A stretch of DNA of 64,000 nucleotides from Rhodospirillales bacterium (GCA_016710335.1 JADJXQ010000003.1:186001-250000), one strand, 5' to 3'; shown: positions 37,164 to 46,131, numbered from the stretch's first letter. Numbers and translations: made by a program. The notes: generated by a model not told the origin, from the sequence alone.

Positions 37164-37183
37164 GGCGTCATGAATAAGACGGG
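37164..37183 (-). repeat. Right terminal inverted repeat of the IS
   Basis: Exact reverse complement of the left 20-bp end, followed by the second CTAA target copy at 37184-37187. Confidence 0.92.
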
Positions 37184-37214
37184 CTAAGAGGCCTGTTCGG
37201 CAACTGACGGACGC

Positions 37215-37247
37215 AGCCCCCGGGCCGGATCGGCCGGCTCCGGGGGA
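37215..37247. terminator. GC-rich hairpin between convergent genes
   Basis: The arms CCCCCGGGCCGG and CCGGCTCCGGGGG form a strong stem with a tiny loop and one bulge. It lies just after the ancestral AsmA stop (37205-37207) and 16 bases before the end of the convergent TadG-like gene. There is no clear T-tract on either side, so a bidirectional or Rho-assisted role is inferred. Confidence 0.45.
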
Positions 37248-37262
37248 CGACGTTGTCGCTAG

Positions 37263-38780
37263 CTATTTGGAAAGTCGCAGTTGCGCCAGGTGGTTGGCGA
37301 TCTCGTGGAACGCCAGGAGCAGGCTGTCGCGGCTGGGGGCGTAGTAGTAGTAGGGGGTGTTGGGGCCGCTCGCGACTTCCTTCAACAGTGCCTGTAGCGC
37401 GCTGCCTTCGTTGGCGAACTGGATGACGTAGAGGCGCACGCCGTTGGCCTTGATGTTGGCGGCCAGGAGCCGCAGCCGGTCATCCATGCCGTCGCGGCTG
37501 CCGGCCCAGCCGCAGAGGCCGAAGGCGGCGCGATAGCCGTCGCCCGACTGGGCGCAATTCTCGCCGTCGGTCAAGAGCACGATCGCCTGCTCGCGGTCGT
37601 AGTCGGGGTCCAGCACCGCCTCGGTGTAGGGCGGCTCGGGCGTAAGCACCCGCCACGCCCAGCCGAGCCCGCCCGGGATGTTGGTGTTGCCGCCGGCGCT
37701 GAGGTCGTCGATGGCGTCGAGGATCTTCGATTTCGAGTTGCTGAGGGGCAGTATGCGGGACGTGGGGCAGCTCCCACACTCCTGCCAGGACTTCGAGAGC
37801 TTGCACACGCCCCAGCTGGGCACCGGCTCGCCGGCCCACTGTGGGTGCGCCGCGTCGTCTCCCGGGAAGATCGGCTGCCAGCCTTTCCAGTCGAAGCCGC
37901 CGCCGGAGTGGGTGGATTCTTCGGTATCGGCCTGGGCGTTGGCCGGAAGGCCATCCTTGTAGCGGTTGAAGACGCAGCCCTTCCAATCGGCGTCCGGCTT
38001 GGACATGAGCGGCACGGGCGAATTGTTGGCGTAGTAGATCTTGTCCTGCGGCCATCCGGTTTCGGGGTTTTTGAACGAAGCCACGGCTTCTGTCTTGGTC
38101 GACACCGGAGCGAACGTCTCATCCCTGTTCATGACGTTGACCTTGGCGTTCCAGGGGACCAGGCCGATGTTGAGGAAGTCTTTGGACGAGTCGTTCCCGA
38201 ACAGGATGTCGACGAGATCCTCGGCGGCTGTTTTGGCGGCGGCGATACGGCTGCCACCGCCGGGCGCCCCTTCGTTCATCGACCCGGAGATGTCGATGGC
38301 CATGACCACGTCGAGGGCGACCTGTCTCCGGGTCACCTCGGCGTCGGCGGCCACCGAGACGGTGTCGAAGCCGAACAGCCGCATGAAGCTGGTGGGGACG
38401 GATGCGGTGGCGGAGACGGTCAGTGTCTCCTCCTCCTCGTCGTCCTTGATGTCGAAGGCGGTGACCGTCGAGCCGATGTAATCCGGCGGGAAGTTGGTGT
38501 CGAAGTACATGCGCACGTCGGCGTCGCGGCCGGGCGCGAAGAACACCTTGCCGCCGGCGAGGCTGGCGGCGTCCACCGCCGACGACAAGCGCGACTTGAC
38601 CATGAACATGCGCGCCGTATCGGTGGCGATGCCGATGAAGCCGATCAGCGGAATCGCCGCCGCCGCCATGAACACGAAGACGCCGCCGCGCCGGTCGCGA
38701 AAGAGGGCGCGCAGGCGCGCCATCAACGTACGTCCGCCCTTGCGGCTTTCCGTCGGTCCAGTCATCCCGATATTCATCAT
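37263..38780 (-). CDS. TadG-like pilus-assembly protein with von Willebrand factor A domain
   Basis: A 505-aa protein. The N-terminal cytoplasmic arm and transmembrane helix (RRGGVFVFMAAAAIPLIGFIGIATD, residues about 29-53) match the TadE/TadG-like prepilin-type anchor, including the DTARMFMVKSRLSSAVDAASLAGG signature. A vWA domain follows, with the MIDAS motif DISGSMN near residue 169 and further metal-site elements in ILLTDGENC-like sequence (read as VLLTDGENC). It is likely an envelope component of the Flp pilus machinery. It is transcribed away from the pilin genes, sharing a 285-bp divergent promoter region. Confidence 0.88.
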   Translation of the reverse strand: MMNIGMTGPTESRKGGRTLMARLRALFRDRRGGVFVFMAAAAIPLIGFIGIATDTARMFMVKSRLSSAVDAASLAGGKVFFAPGRDADVRMYFDTNFPPDYIGSTVTAFDIKDDEEEETLTVSATASVPTSFMRLFGFDTVSVAADAEVTRRQVALDVVMAIDISGSMNEGAPGGGSRIAAAKTAAEDLVDILFGNDSSKDFLNIGLVPWNAKVNVMNRDETFAPVSTKTEAVASFKNPETGWPQDKIYYANNSPVPLMSKPDADWKGCVFNRYKDGLPANAQADTEESTHSGGGFDWKGWQPIFPGDDAAHPQWAGEPVPSWGVCKLSKSWQECGSCPTSRILPLSNSKSKILDAIDDLSAGGNTNIPGGLGWAWRVLTPEPPYTEAVLDPDYDREQAIVLLTDGENCAQSGDGYRAAFGLCGWAGSRDGMDDRLRLLAANIKANGVRLYVIQFANEGSALQALLKEVASGPNTPYYYYAPSRDSLLLAFHEIANHLAQLRLSK

Positions 38781-39065
38781 GAGACCATTCCAGCGTTCTG
38801 ATTGCCGTTCCCGCGTCTTGTCGGAACTGCGGGCCCATACGTCAGAGTTGCGGCAAAAGGTGAAGGAATGGTTAAGGGCGCCGTGGCGGGTGCTAGATCC
38901 GCCAAACTAAAAAATTGCCGAGAGCGGCAAGAATGAACAGCACACACTTGTGACGTGGCGGCCCGTCTTCATTTACACTTTCTTAATCCTCACAGAGTAG
39001 ATCTGGTGCTCGTACTGCGGGCATGGAGTGCCTGCAAGGCTTCGCAGAGCATGAGGAGATGCACC

Positions 39066-39242
39066 ATGAAGCTTCGTTCACTGAAGACCATCGTCGCCGA
39101 CGAGTCCGGCGCCACCGCCATCGAATACGGCCTGATCGCCGCCCTCGTCGCCGTCGCGGCAATCACCGCGCTGACCACGCTGGGCACCAACCTGACCGAG
39201 CTCTTCAACAAGGTCGCGACGGATGTGAAGCCGAAGTCGTAG
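39066..39242 (+). CDS. flp: Flp-family type IVb pilin (first)
   Basis: A 58-aa prepilin. The short leader ends at Gly15; mature Flp starts ATAIEYGLIAALVAVAAI with the conserved Glu at +5 (Glu20), then a hydrophobic helix and a short polar tail. A GAGGAG ribosome-binding site precedes the ATG at 39066; the longer upstream frame is not translated-looking. It is the first gene of the plus-strand Tad cluster. A strong stem-loop follows about 60 bases downstream, as expected for a highly expressed pilin. Confidence 0.95.
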   Translation: MKLRSLKTIVADESGATAIEYGLIAALVAVAAITALTTLGTNLTELFNKVATDVKPKS

Positions 39243-39302
39243 GCGCCCACATCGTATTGCCTCCTGAAGTCATTGCATGAAGTTGGTCCTGTTCTCGCGA
39301 GC

Positions 39303-39324
39303 GGGCGGCGGAAACCCGCCGCCC
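39303..39324 (+). terminator. Perfect stem-loop downstream of the first pilin gene
   Basis: GGGCGGCGG and CCGCCGCCC form a perfect 9-bp stem around a 4-base AAAC loop. There is no T-tract. Its position between the first pilin gene and the remaining Tad genes suggests partial termination or protection of the pilin mRNA from 3' decay, giving pilin in excess of the machinery; that role is inferred. Confidence 0.5.
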
Positions 39325-39402
39325 ATCGTCGTGGACGGGGGGGCCGCGGACAGAGGGGCCGCAACTCCGTGCAGTGTTCATGAATGCGCCGCAAAGGATC
39401 GG

Positions 39403-39594
39403 ATGACGATGTTGACGGTATTCCGAGATCAGCCGTTCCGATTACTTGCTGACGAGCGCGGGGCGACCGCTATCGAGTACGCGTTCATCGTGCTTCTGAT
39501 CGGGATTGCCGTCATCGGGGCGCTGACGGCCCTCGGCACGTCTCTCGCCGGCTTTTTCGAGGTTCCGGCCAATGCGCTCAACTCCGCCGACTGA
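39403..39594 (+). CDS. Flp-family type IVb pilin (second, divergent)
   Basis: A 63-aa prepilin with the same processing site (leader ending ADERG at Gly20, mature ATAIEYAFIVLLIGIAVIGAL, Glu25 at +5). The hydrophobic core and tail (GTSLAGFFEVPANALNSAD) differ considerably from the first pilin, so this is not a recent duplicate. It may be a minor pilin or an alternative major one. The ATG at 39403 has a weak AAAGGA site; a second ATG at 39409 is possible. Confidence 0.9.
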   Translation: MTMLTVFRDQPFRLLADERGATAIEYAFIVLLIGIAVIGALTALGTSLAGFFEVPANALNSAD

Positions 39595-39630
39595 GCAGAC
39601 GTTTTCCTTAAAGCGCCGCTTGAGACTGCC

Positions 39631-40125
39631 GTGACACCGATCTTCGCAATGGTGGTGACGCTGTTCCTCGGCTTGGTAGCGTTGGCGGCGCTGACCGACC
39701 TGACGTCGCTCACCGTCCCCAACCGCATCTGCGCCGCCATTGCCGCGCTTTATCCCGTCTATGCCGTCGCGGTGCATCAACCGGACTGGCTGGCGGCGGT
39801 CGGGATCGCCGCAGCCGTGTTCGCGGTCGGCGCTGCGTTGTTCGCCACCGGGCTGATGGGCGGCGGCGACGTCAAGCTGATGACCGCCATCGCGCTGTGG
39901 GCCGGGCCGGAGATGGTCCTCGAGTTCATGCTGGTGACGGCCGTCGCCGGCGGCGTCATCGCGATCCTGATGGCGACATCCCTGCGCTTCGTGTTCGCCT
40001 ATGCCTTCACGGCTCTCGGCGCCCGTGACGCCGGAGCCACGGTCCTCGGCCGCTCCGTCCCTTACGCCGTCGCCATCGCCATCGGCGCCTTCGTGGTGAT
40101 CGGTCCGCCGCTGCTCACGGGCTAA
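39631..40125 (+). CDS. cpaA: Prepilin peptidase CpaA/TadV
   Basis: Membrane aspartyl protease that removes the Flp leader. The 164-aa protein has about five or six hydrophobic segments and the two catalytic aspartates, Asp23 (LTDLTSLTVPN) and Asp80 (GLMGGGDVKLM, the GxGD motif). It starts with GTG at 39631, 36 bases after the second pilin gene. It belongs to the short CpaA type lacking an N-methylation domain. Confidence 0.93.
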   Translation: MTPIFAMVVTLFLGLVALAALTDLTSLTVPNRICAAIAALYPVYAVAVHQPDWLAAVGIAAAVFAVGAALFATGLMGGGDVKLMTAIALWAGPEMVLEFMLVTAVAGGVIAILMATSLRFVFAYAFTALGARDAGATVLGRSVPYAVAIAIGAFVVIGPPLLTG

Positions 40126-40144
40126 TTCAACAGGGAAAACTCCA

Positions 40145-41056
40145 ATGAACTTTCGCACCATCATCCTGGTCGTCGTGGCCATCGCCACCGCCGGCTTTAC
40201 TGCGTTCTACGCCAAGAACTGGCTGGCGGCGCAACGCGCGGCGCTGGAGGCCGACGCTCCGCCGGCCGCAGTCAGCGAGGCCGCGGCCGCCACCGTCGAG
40301 GTGCTGGTTGCGGGCCAGGACCTGCCGACCGGCACGTTCCTGAAGTCCGACAACCTCAAGTGGCAGCCGTGGCCCGAGGACAGCGTGTCCGACTCCTACA
40401 TCACCCGCGCCGAGTTCGTGGAAGCCGATTTCGAGGGCGCCGTGACCCGCAACCAACTGTTCGCCAACGAGCCGGTCACCCCAGCCCGCGTCGTGCATCC
40501 GGGCGAGCAGGGGTTCCTCGCCGCGGTTCTCGATCCCGGCCTGCGTGCGGTTTCGGTGCCGGTCGACGCCACCACCGGCATTGCCGGTTTCGTGTTTCCC
40601 GGCGACATCGTCGACGTCATTCTGACCTTTCGCGTCGGCGTTAAGGAAGAAGAAAACAATGGCGGGCAAACTCGCTTCTTTAGTGAGACCTTGCTGAGAA
40701 AAGTTCGTGTTCTGGCCATCGATCAGCAAGTCGACAACGAAGACGGCATGGCGAAGGTGGCAAAAACGACGACCCTCGAGGTTTCTTCAAAGCAGGCGGA
40801 AAAGATCGCGCTTGCCCTCGAGATCGGCTCGCTGTCGCTCAGCCTGCGCAGTCTCACGCCCGAACCCGCCGTTGGGGTCGGGGTGACGACAATCGGGACC
40901 GATGCCGAGGGCGATGGGGAGGATCTCCGCAGCTACACCCGCGACTTCGACATCTACTACATGATCGGCGATCCTCTTGGCCTTCCGGTCCCCGGCGCCA
41001 AGAGCAAGGTTGTCGACGTTCTGCACGGCAAAACCGCCGAGCAGGTCAGCTTTTGA
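40145..41056 (+). CDS. cpaB: Flp pilus assembly protein CpaB/RcpC
   Basis: Periplasmic component linked to the secretin. A single N-terminal membrane segment (residues 5-24) is followed by a SAF-type domain (VEVLVAGQDLPTGTFLKSDNLKWQPWP) and the CpaB core (RAVSVPVDATTGIAGFVFPGDIVDVILTF). The 303-aa length is standard. It follows cpaA by 19 bases and precedes the secretin gene by 15 bases. Confidence 0.94.
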   Translation: MNFRTIILVVVAIATAGFTAFYAKNWLAAQRAALEADAPPAAVSEAAAATVEVLVAGQDLPTGTFLKSDNLKWQPWPEDSVSDSYITRAEFVEADFEGAVTRNQLFANEPVTPARVVHPGEQGFLAAVLDPGLRAVSVPVDATTGIAGFVFPGDIVDVILTFRVGVKEEENNGGQTRFFSETLLRKVRVLAIDQQVDNEDGMAKVAKTTTLEVSSKQAEKIALALEIGSLSLSLRSLTPEPAVGVGVTTIGTDAEGDGEDLRSYTRDFDIYYMIGDPLGLPVPGAKSKVVDVLHGKTAEQVSF

Positions 41057-41071
41057 GGGAATACCAGCGCC

Positions 41072-42484
41072 ATGGCTTTTTTGTCTCTCTCGCCTCCGTC
41101 CAAGCGGCTGAGGCGGGCCCTTGTCGCCGGGCTCGCCGCCGTCGCGGTTCTGGCGGTCGGACGCTCGGTCGACGCGGTCTCGGTCGTCCAGACGAGCGGC
41201 CCCTCGGTTCAGCTTGAAGCGAACAAGGGCACGCTGTTGCGCCTCGACCGGCCTGCGACGACGGTGTTCGTCGCCAATCCGGAGATCGCCGACGTCCAGG
41301 TCAAGTCGCCGTCGCTCATCTATCTGATGGGCGTCAAGCCAGGGCAGACGACGCTCTACGCAGTGGATGACCAGGAGCAGGTGCTGGCAAGCATCGCCAT
41401 CACCGTCAGCCACAGCCTCGGCCGCCTGCGCCAGGCGGTCAAGTCCATGCACCCCGGCGTCAATCTCGACGTCGCCAGCATTGAAGGCTCGATCGTCCTT
41501 GATGGCGTGGTGCCGACGGCGACCGTGTCCGAAGACGTCCGTTCCCTCGCCGCCAGCTTCGTCGAAAAGGAGGAGGGGGTGATCAACCGCTTGTCTGTCT
41601 CCATGCCCTCCCAGGTCAACTTGCGCGTTCGTGTCGCCGAGGTGTCGCGCGACATCAACAAGCAGCTCGGCATCAACTGGAACGCGCTGTTCAATGACGG
41701 CGGCTTCGCGTTCGGGCTCGCAACCAACAATCCGTTCAACATCAACGTCATCGAAGACGTGGTAGTGGGCAGCTTGCGCACCAAGAACTGGTCGCTGGAT
41801 GCCAAGATCGATGCGCTCGAAGACGAAGGGCTGATCAGCATCCTGGCCGAGCCGAACCTCACCGCCATCACCGGCGAAACCGCAAGCTTCCTCGCCGGCG
41901 GCGAGTTCCCGATCCTGGTGCCCCAGGGCGAGGACAAGATCACGGTCGAGTTCAAGAAATTCGGCGTGTCGCTGGAATTCACCCCGACCATTCTCGACAG
42001 CGGCCGCATCAGCCTGCACGTCCGCCCCGAGGTGAGCGCGCTCTCCAACGAAGGCGCGATCTCGGTGCCGATCGCCGGCGGACAGTTGCAGGTGCCGGCG
42101 CTGAAGGTGCGCCGCGCCGAGACCACCGTCGAGCTCGGCAGCGGCCAGAGCTTCGCCATCGCCGGCCTCCTCGAGAACAACATCTCTCACAGCCTGCACA
42201 AGTTCCCGGGTCTCGGCGATGTTCCGGTGTTGGGCGCGCTGTTCCGCTCCGACGATTTCCAGCGCGACGAGAGCGAGCTGGTGATCATGGTGACCCCATA
42301 CGTGGTCCAGCCGGTCGCCAACTCCGCCATCGCCTTGCCGACCGACGGGTTCGCGCCGCCGACAGACGCCCAGCGCCTGATGTACGGCAAGACCCAGCGG
42401 ACCCTCCCCAACCTTGGGCGGCGTCAGGTGGTGGTTCCCGATGGCGGCCGCCTGATCGGCGGGCCCGGTTTCATCCTGAATTGA
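41072..42484 (+). CDS. cpaC: Secretin CpaC/RcpA of the Tad/Flp system
   Basis: Outer-membrane secretin ring, 470 aa. A signal peptide (residues about 10-36) precedes the pilus-assembly N domain (KGTLLRLDRPATTVFVANPEIADVQVKSP), a BON-like segment, and the secretin core with LSILAEPNLTAITGETASFLAGGEFPI and VPALKVRRAETTVELGSGQSFAIAGLL. It is followed directly by cpaD. Confidence 0.95.
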   Translation: MAFLSLSPPSKRLRRALVAGLAAVAVLAVGRSVDAVSVVQTSGPSVQLEANKGTLLRLDRPATTVFVANPEIADVQVKSPSLIYLMGVKPGQTTLYAVDDQEQVLASIAITVSHSLGRLRQAVKSMHPGVNLDVASIEGSIVLDGVVPTATVSEDVRSLAASFVEKEEGVINRLSVSMPSQVNLRVRVAEVSRDINKQLGINWNALFNDGGFAFGLATNNPFNINVIEDVVVGSLRTKNWSLDAKIDALEDEGLISILAEPNLTAITGETASFLAGGEFPILVPQGEDKITVEFKKFGVSLEFTPTILDSGRISLHVRPEVSALSNEGAISVPIAGGQLQVPALKVRRAETTVELGSGQSFAIAGLLENNISHSLHKFPGLGDVPVLGALFRSDDFQRDESELVIMVTPYVVQPVANSAIALPTDGFAPPTDAQRLMYGKTQRTLPNLGRRQVVVPDGGRLIGGPGFILN

Positions 42485-42488
42485 GGCG

Positions 42489-43205
42489 ATGACGATGACG
42501 ACGACAACCAACAGCCGCACGCTGTTGCGTGTGGCCACCGCCGCGGCGCTGATCATGGGCGTCACGGGCCTCGCAGCGTGTTCGTCCACCGACGGCTCGC
42601 CCGAGCTCCGCGTCGCCCGGCAGCCGATCCCCAAGCAAGTGGGCTTCCACCACACCGTGTCCTTTGCGCCGAACTCGGCGACGTTGTCCCGCACCGAGCA
42701 GGAGCGCTTGCGCGCCTTCGTCGCTGCTCTTGAGCCCGACTACGGCGACACGCTCCTGGTGACCACGGACGCGACCTCCCCTCTCGGAGACCGCCGGGCG
42801 CGGATCATCGCGGCTGCGCTCCGCCCCGCCGAGATCCCGATCTACCAGCGTGCCGCCGCCGATCCCGCGCCGGGTGCGTCCACTCAAAGCGCCGGCTCGG
42901 TGACCGTGACCCTGCGCCGAACCATGGTGGAGCTTCCGGCATGTCCGGACTTCAGCGACGGCTGGACCGCGGTGTTCAACAACCAGCCCCACAGCAACTG
43001 GAGCTGCGCCACCGCCACCAACCTCGGCCTGATGGTCGCCAACCCCGCCGATCTGGCACGCGGCCGCGACCTCACCCCGGCCGACGGACAGCGCTTGGCC
43101 GGCTCGATCAAGCGCTACCGCGAGGGCGAGACGAAGCCGCTGCTCGGCAACGCGGTCAGCGACATCAACGCCATCAAATCCGCCAAGTCGGGTGGAGGCA
43201 AGTGA
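42489..43205 (+). CDS. cpaD: CpaD-family outer-membrane lipoprotein
   Basis: A 238-aa lipoprotein with lipobox LAAC at about residue 30 (ITGLAAC-type context), then the CpaD core: FAPNSATLSRTEQERLRAFV and the C-terminal PDFSDGWTAVFNNQPHSNWSCATATNLGLMV, in which the NFGC-like region (SNWSCA-N-GLM) is diagnostic. It helps place or stabilise the secretin. Its TGA overlaps the cpaE ATG at 43205. Confidence 0.92.
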   Translation: MTMTTTTNSRTLLRVATAAALIMGVTGLAACSSTDGSPELRVARQPIPKQVGFHHTVSFAPNSATLSRTEQERLRAFVAALEPDYGDTLLVTTDATSPLGDRRARIIAAALRPAEIPIYQRAAADPAPGASTQSAGSVTVTLRRTMVELPACPDFSDGWTAVFNNQPHSNWSCATATNLGLMVANPADLARGRDLTPADGQRLAGSIKRYREGETKPLLGNAVSDINAIKSAKSGGGK

Positions 43206-44425
43206 TGGCCCTCGCAAAACTGATCGGCAAGGCCCCCCGTCCGCAGCCGAAGCCGTTGGTCGGATTTGCAACGGACGAGGCCAGCCGGGACGCCATAGCT
43301 CGGGCGGCCGAAGCCCATGGCATCCAGAAGCCCGAAGTCGTGGCGGGATCGATAGCGACCGCCGTGCAGTCGCTCGCCGGGCTCCCCACCCCGCAGCGGC
43401 TGCTGGTCGACCTCACCGATTGCGACGATCCGATGGCGGATCTGTCGGCGCTGGCCGATGTCTGCGACAACGGCACGCGGGTGATCACGTTCGGCGACAT
43501 CAACGACGTCAACCTGTACCGCACCTTGATTTCCGCCGGCATCGACGATTACCTCGTCAAGCCGCTCATGGTGGAGGCGGTGCTCTGCGCCCTGCAGCAC
43601 CAGGACGCAGCAACCATGGATCCGGCAGCGAATGCCGGCATTGCCCACCTGGTGGCGGTGGTGGGCGCCCGCGGCGGCGTCGGCGCAACGACCATCGCCT
43701 CCAGTTGCGCGGCGACCATCGCCCACGACTTCGGCGCCCGCACGGCGCTGGTGGATCTGGATCTGTACTTCGGCACGTGCGGCCTGGCGCTTGACCTGGA
43801 AACCGGCCGAGGCTTGCGCGAGGCACTCGAGAATCCCGATCGTATGGACGGATTGTTCGTCGAGCGGGCGATGGTGCGGGACGGCGAGAACTTGTTCATG
43901 CTGGGCGCCGAGGACGATCTTGAAAACGCCCATGACGTGGATCCGGTGTCCATGCAGCGGCTGATCGACCAGTTGCGTAGCGAGTTCAAGTGCATCGTCC
44001 TCGATCTGCCGCGGTTCGCGGCTCGCAGCCAACTCGCCCTGCTGACACCGCCGATGACGGTGTTGCTGGTGACCGATCCCACATTGGCCGGAATGCGCGA
44101 TACGAAGCGCTTGCACAAGGCGATCATGACCGCCGTGCCGGCGGCGGACATCAGCGTGGTGCTCAACCGCGTCGGCGCCTTGAAGGGCGCCGAGCTCACG
44201 CAGAAGGACTTCGAGAACGGCGCCGAGGTCAAAGTGGACGTGGTCATCCCGTTCGACGCCAAAGCGGCCGCCGTGAGCGCCGGCGCCGGCAAGCCGTTCG
44301 GTCGGGGATCTTCCGGGTGCAAGAGCGTCAAACCGTTGCGGCGCCTCGCGGCGCAGGCGTCGCGGCTGGACGATGGCGCCGCCCGCGTGCCCTCGCTGCT
44401 GCGGTTCCTGAAGGGCGGCCGCTAG
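43205..44425 (+). CDS. cpaE: CpaE/TadZ-family ATPase of the Flp pilus
   Basis: A ParA/MinD-like localisation ATPase, 406 aa. A receiver-like N-terminal domain (residues about 20-130, ITFGDINDVNLYRTLISAGIDDYLVKPL) lacks obvious phospho-Asp features. The ATPase domain starts VAVVGARGGVGATTIASS, a deviant Walker A in which the usual GKT is GAT. That is common in CpaE/TadZ and leaves the GxxGGxG P-loop core. The start overlaps the cpaD stop; the stop overlaps a GTG of cpaF. Confidence 0.92.
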   Translation: MALAKLIGKAPRPQPKPLVGFATDEASRDAIARAAEAHGIQKPEVVAGSIATAVQSLAGLPTPQRLLVDLTDCDDPMADLSALADVCDNGTRVITFGDINDVNLYRTLISAGIDDYLVKPLMVEAVLCALQHQDAATMDPAANAGIAHLVAVVGARGGVGATTIASSCAATIAHDFGARTALVDLDLYFGTCGLALDLETGRGLREALENPDRMDGLFVERAMVRDGENLFMLGAEDDLENAHDVDPVSMQRLIDQLRSEFKCIVLDLPRFAARSQLALLTPPMTVLLVTDPTLAGMRDTKRLHKAIMTAVPAADISVVLNRVGALKGAELTQKDFENGAEVKVDVVIPFDAKAAAVSAGAGKPFGRGSSGCKSVKPLRRLAAQASRLDDGAARVPSLLRFLKGGR

Positions 44426-44430
44426 TGGCC

Positions 44431-46131
44431 ATGTTCGGACGACGGCAGTTCGGCAACGCCGCTGCGACGGCGCCGAAGGGGGGCGCACGCTCGTCGGCGA
44501 ATGCCGCTCCCGAGCCCGACCCTCAGCGTCATGGGCCCGCGCAGGAGGTCGATCCCGATCCTCCCGTCGAGACGCCGGCACCGGATGGACCCGATCAGGA
44601 CGAGACCCTGGGGCTTCTGGAGCGCGCCCTCCTGGAGATGCGCAAACGCTTCGCCGACCGGGCGGCGGCGGAGGTGAGTCGCGGCGACCTTGCAGCCGCC
44701 GCCGGCGACATCCTCGATGATCTTTCTGCCGCCGGCATGCCGCTGACCCCGCTGGAGCGCCGGGACGGGATCACCGCGGTTCTTTGCGCCTTCCTGGAAG
44801 ATTCGCGCGAGAAAAAAAGCGAGCAGCCGCGCACGGCCAATGTCCGGCAGATCGTCGAAACCGCCCGTCAGCGGGTGCAGCCGATCCTGATGGAGCGCAT
44901 CGACGTGGCCAAGGCGTCGGCGCTGGCGCGTCCGGAACTCGAGGCGCAGATCAACGAGGTCATCGCCGAAATCCTCTCGGAGGAGAAGCTTCAACTCAAC
45001 TTCGTTGAGCAGCGGGAACTCGTCGCCACACTGCTCGACGAGATGCTCGGCCTGGGCCCGCTGGAGACGCTGCTCGCCGACGATGCGGTGACCGACATCA
45101 TGGTCAACGGCGCCAAGCAGATCTACGTGGAACGTCGCGGCAAGCTGGAAATCACCGACGTGACGTTCCGCGACAATGCCCACGCCATGAACATCTGCAC
45201 GCGCATCGTCAACCGGGTCGGTCGTCGCATCGACGAATCGACGCCGCTGTGCGACGCGCGGCTCCCGGACGGCTCCCGCGTCAACATCATCATTCCGCCG
45301 CTGGCGCTTGATGGGCCGACCATCTCGATCCGCAAGTTTGCCAAGCAGAAGATCACCATTGACACCATGGAGCGGCAGAAGAACTTGTCGCCCGAGGTCG
45401 CCAAGGTTCTCAAGATCGCGTCCCGCTGCCGCCTCAATATCGTCATCTCCGGCGGCACCGGCTCCGGCAAGACGACCCTGCTCAACGCCATGTCGCGGAT
45501 GATCGATCCCGGCGAGCGCATCGTCACCATAGAGGACGCCGCCGAACTGCAACTGCAGCAGCCGCACGTTGTCCGCCTCGAGACGCGTCCGCCCAACCTC
45601 GAAGGGCACGGCGAGATCACCCAGCGCGACCTGGTCAAGAACGCCCTTCGCATGCGTCCCGACCGAGTGATCCTCGGCGAAATTCGAGCCGGCGAAGCCC
45701 TCGACATGCTGCAGGCGATGAACACGGGTCACGACGGCTCGATGTGCACCATCCACGCCAACCGGCCGCGGGAGGCGCTGACCCGGCTCGAGAACATGGT
45801 GGCGATGACCGGCGTCAAGCTTCCGAACGAAGCAGTGCGCTCGCAGATCGCCGGCGCGGTCAACATGATCGTCCAGATTGCCCGCATGCGGGACGGCGTC
45901 CGGCGCATCACGCATGTCACGGAAGTGGTGGGCATGGAAGGCGACATTATTACCAGCCAGGACCTGTTCACCTTCGAGTACACGGGGGAAACTCCGGACG
46001 GCAAATTGACGGGCGTGTTCAAGTCGTCGGGCCTGCGCCCGCACTTCATGACCCGCGCTCAATATTTCGGTCTCGACCGGGCGCTGATGGCGGCGATCGC
46101 TGCCGCCGATACCGGGGAGGTGCGGCGGTGA
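44431..46131 (+). CDS. cpaF: CpaF/TadA secretion ATPase
   Basis: Hexameric type II/IV secretion ATPase that powers pilus assembly, 566 aa. An N-terminal extension rich in Pro and Ala precedes the conserved domain. Walker A is ISGGTGSGKTTLLNAM and Walker B lies in RPDRVILGEIRAGEALDMLQAM, with Asp and His boxes (ETRPPNLEGHGEITQRDLVKN, GSMCTIHANRPREAL). ATG at 44431 or GTG at 44425 could be the start. The stop overlaps the tadB GTG as GTGA. Confidence 0.94.
   Translation: MFGRRQFGNAAATAPKGGARSSANAAPEPDPQRHGPAQEVDPDPPVETPAPDGPDQDETLGLLERALLEMRKRFADRAAAEVSRGDLAAAAGDILDDLSAAGMPLTPLERRDGITAVLCAFLEDSREKKSEQPRTANVRQIVETARQRVQPILMERIDVAKASALARPELEAQINEVIAEILSEEKLQLNFVEQRELVATLLDEMLGLGPLETLLADDAVTDIMVNGAKQIYVERRGKLEITDVTFRDNAHAMNICTRIVNRVGRRIDESTPLCDARLPDGSRVNIIIPPLALDGPTISIRKFAKQKITIDTMERQKNLSPEVAKVLKIASRCRLNIVISGGTGSGKTTLLNAMSRMIDPGERIVTIEDAAELQLQQPHVVRLETRPPNLEGHGEITQRDLVKNALRMRPDRVILGEIRAGEALDMLQAMNTGHDGSMCTIHANRPREALTRLENMVAMTGVKLPNEAVRSQIAGAVNMIVQIARMRDGVRRITHVTEVVGMEGDIITSQDLFTFEYTGETPDGKLTGVFKSSGLRPHFMTRAQYFGLDRALMAAIAAADTGEVRR

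Larger units (their letters stand above)
35571..37183 (-). mobile_element. IS1380-family insertion sequence
   Basis: A 1613-bp element with perfect 20-bp terminal inverted repeats (CCCGTCTTATTCATGACGCC at 35571-35590, its complement at 37164-37183) flanked by a 4-bp target duplication CTAA (35567-35570 and 37184-37187). The transposase lies on the minus strand and is frame-broken. The insertion point is inside the final codons of the AsmA gene. Perfect ends and duplication mean recent arrival, in contrast with the many frame breaks inside. Confidence 0.93.

Noticed and set aside
43600..43830. CpaE Walker A deviation (GARGGVGATT) as evidence of a broken gene
   Set aside because: CpaE/TadZ proteins commonly have atypical P-loops and the gene is otherwise intact.
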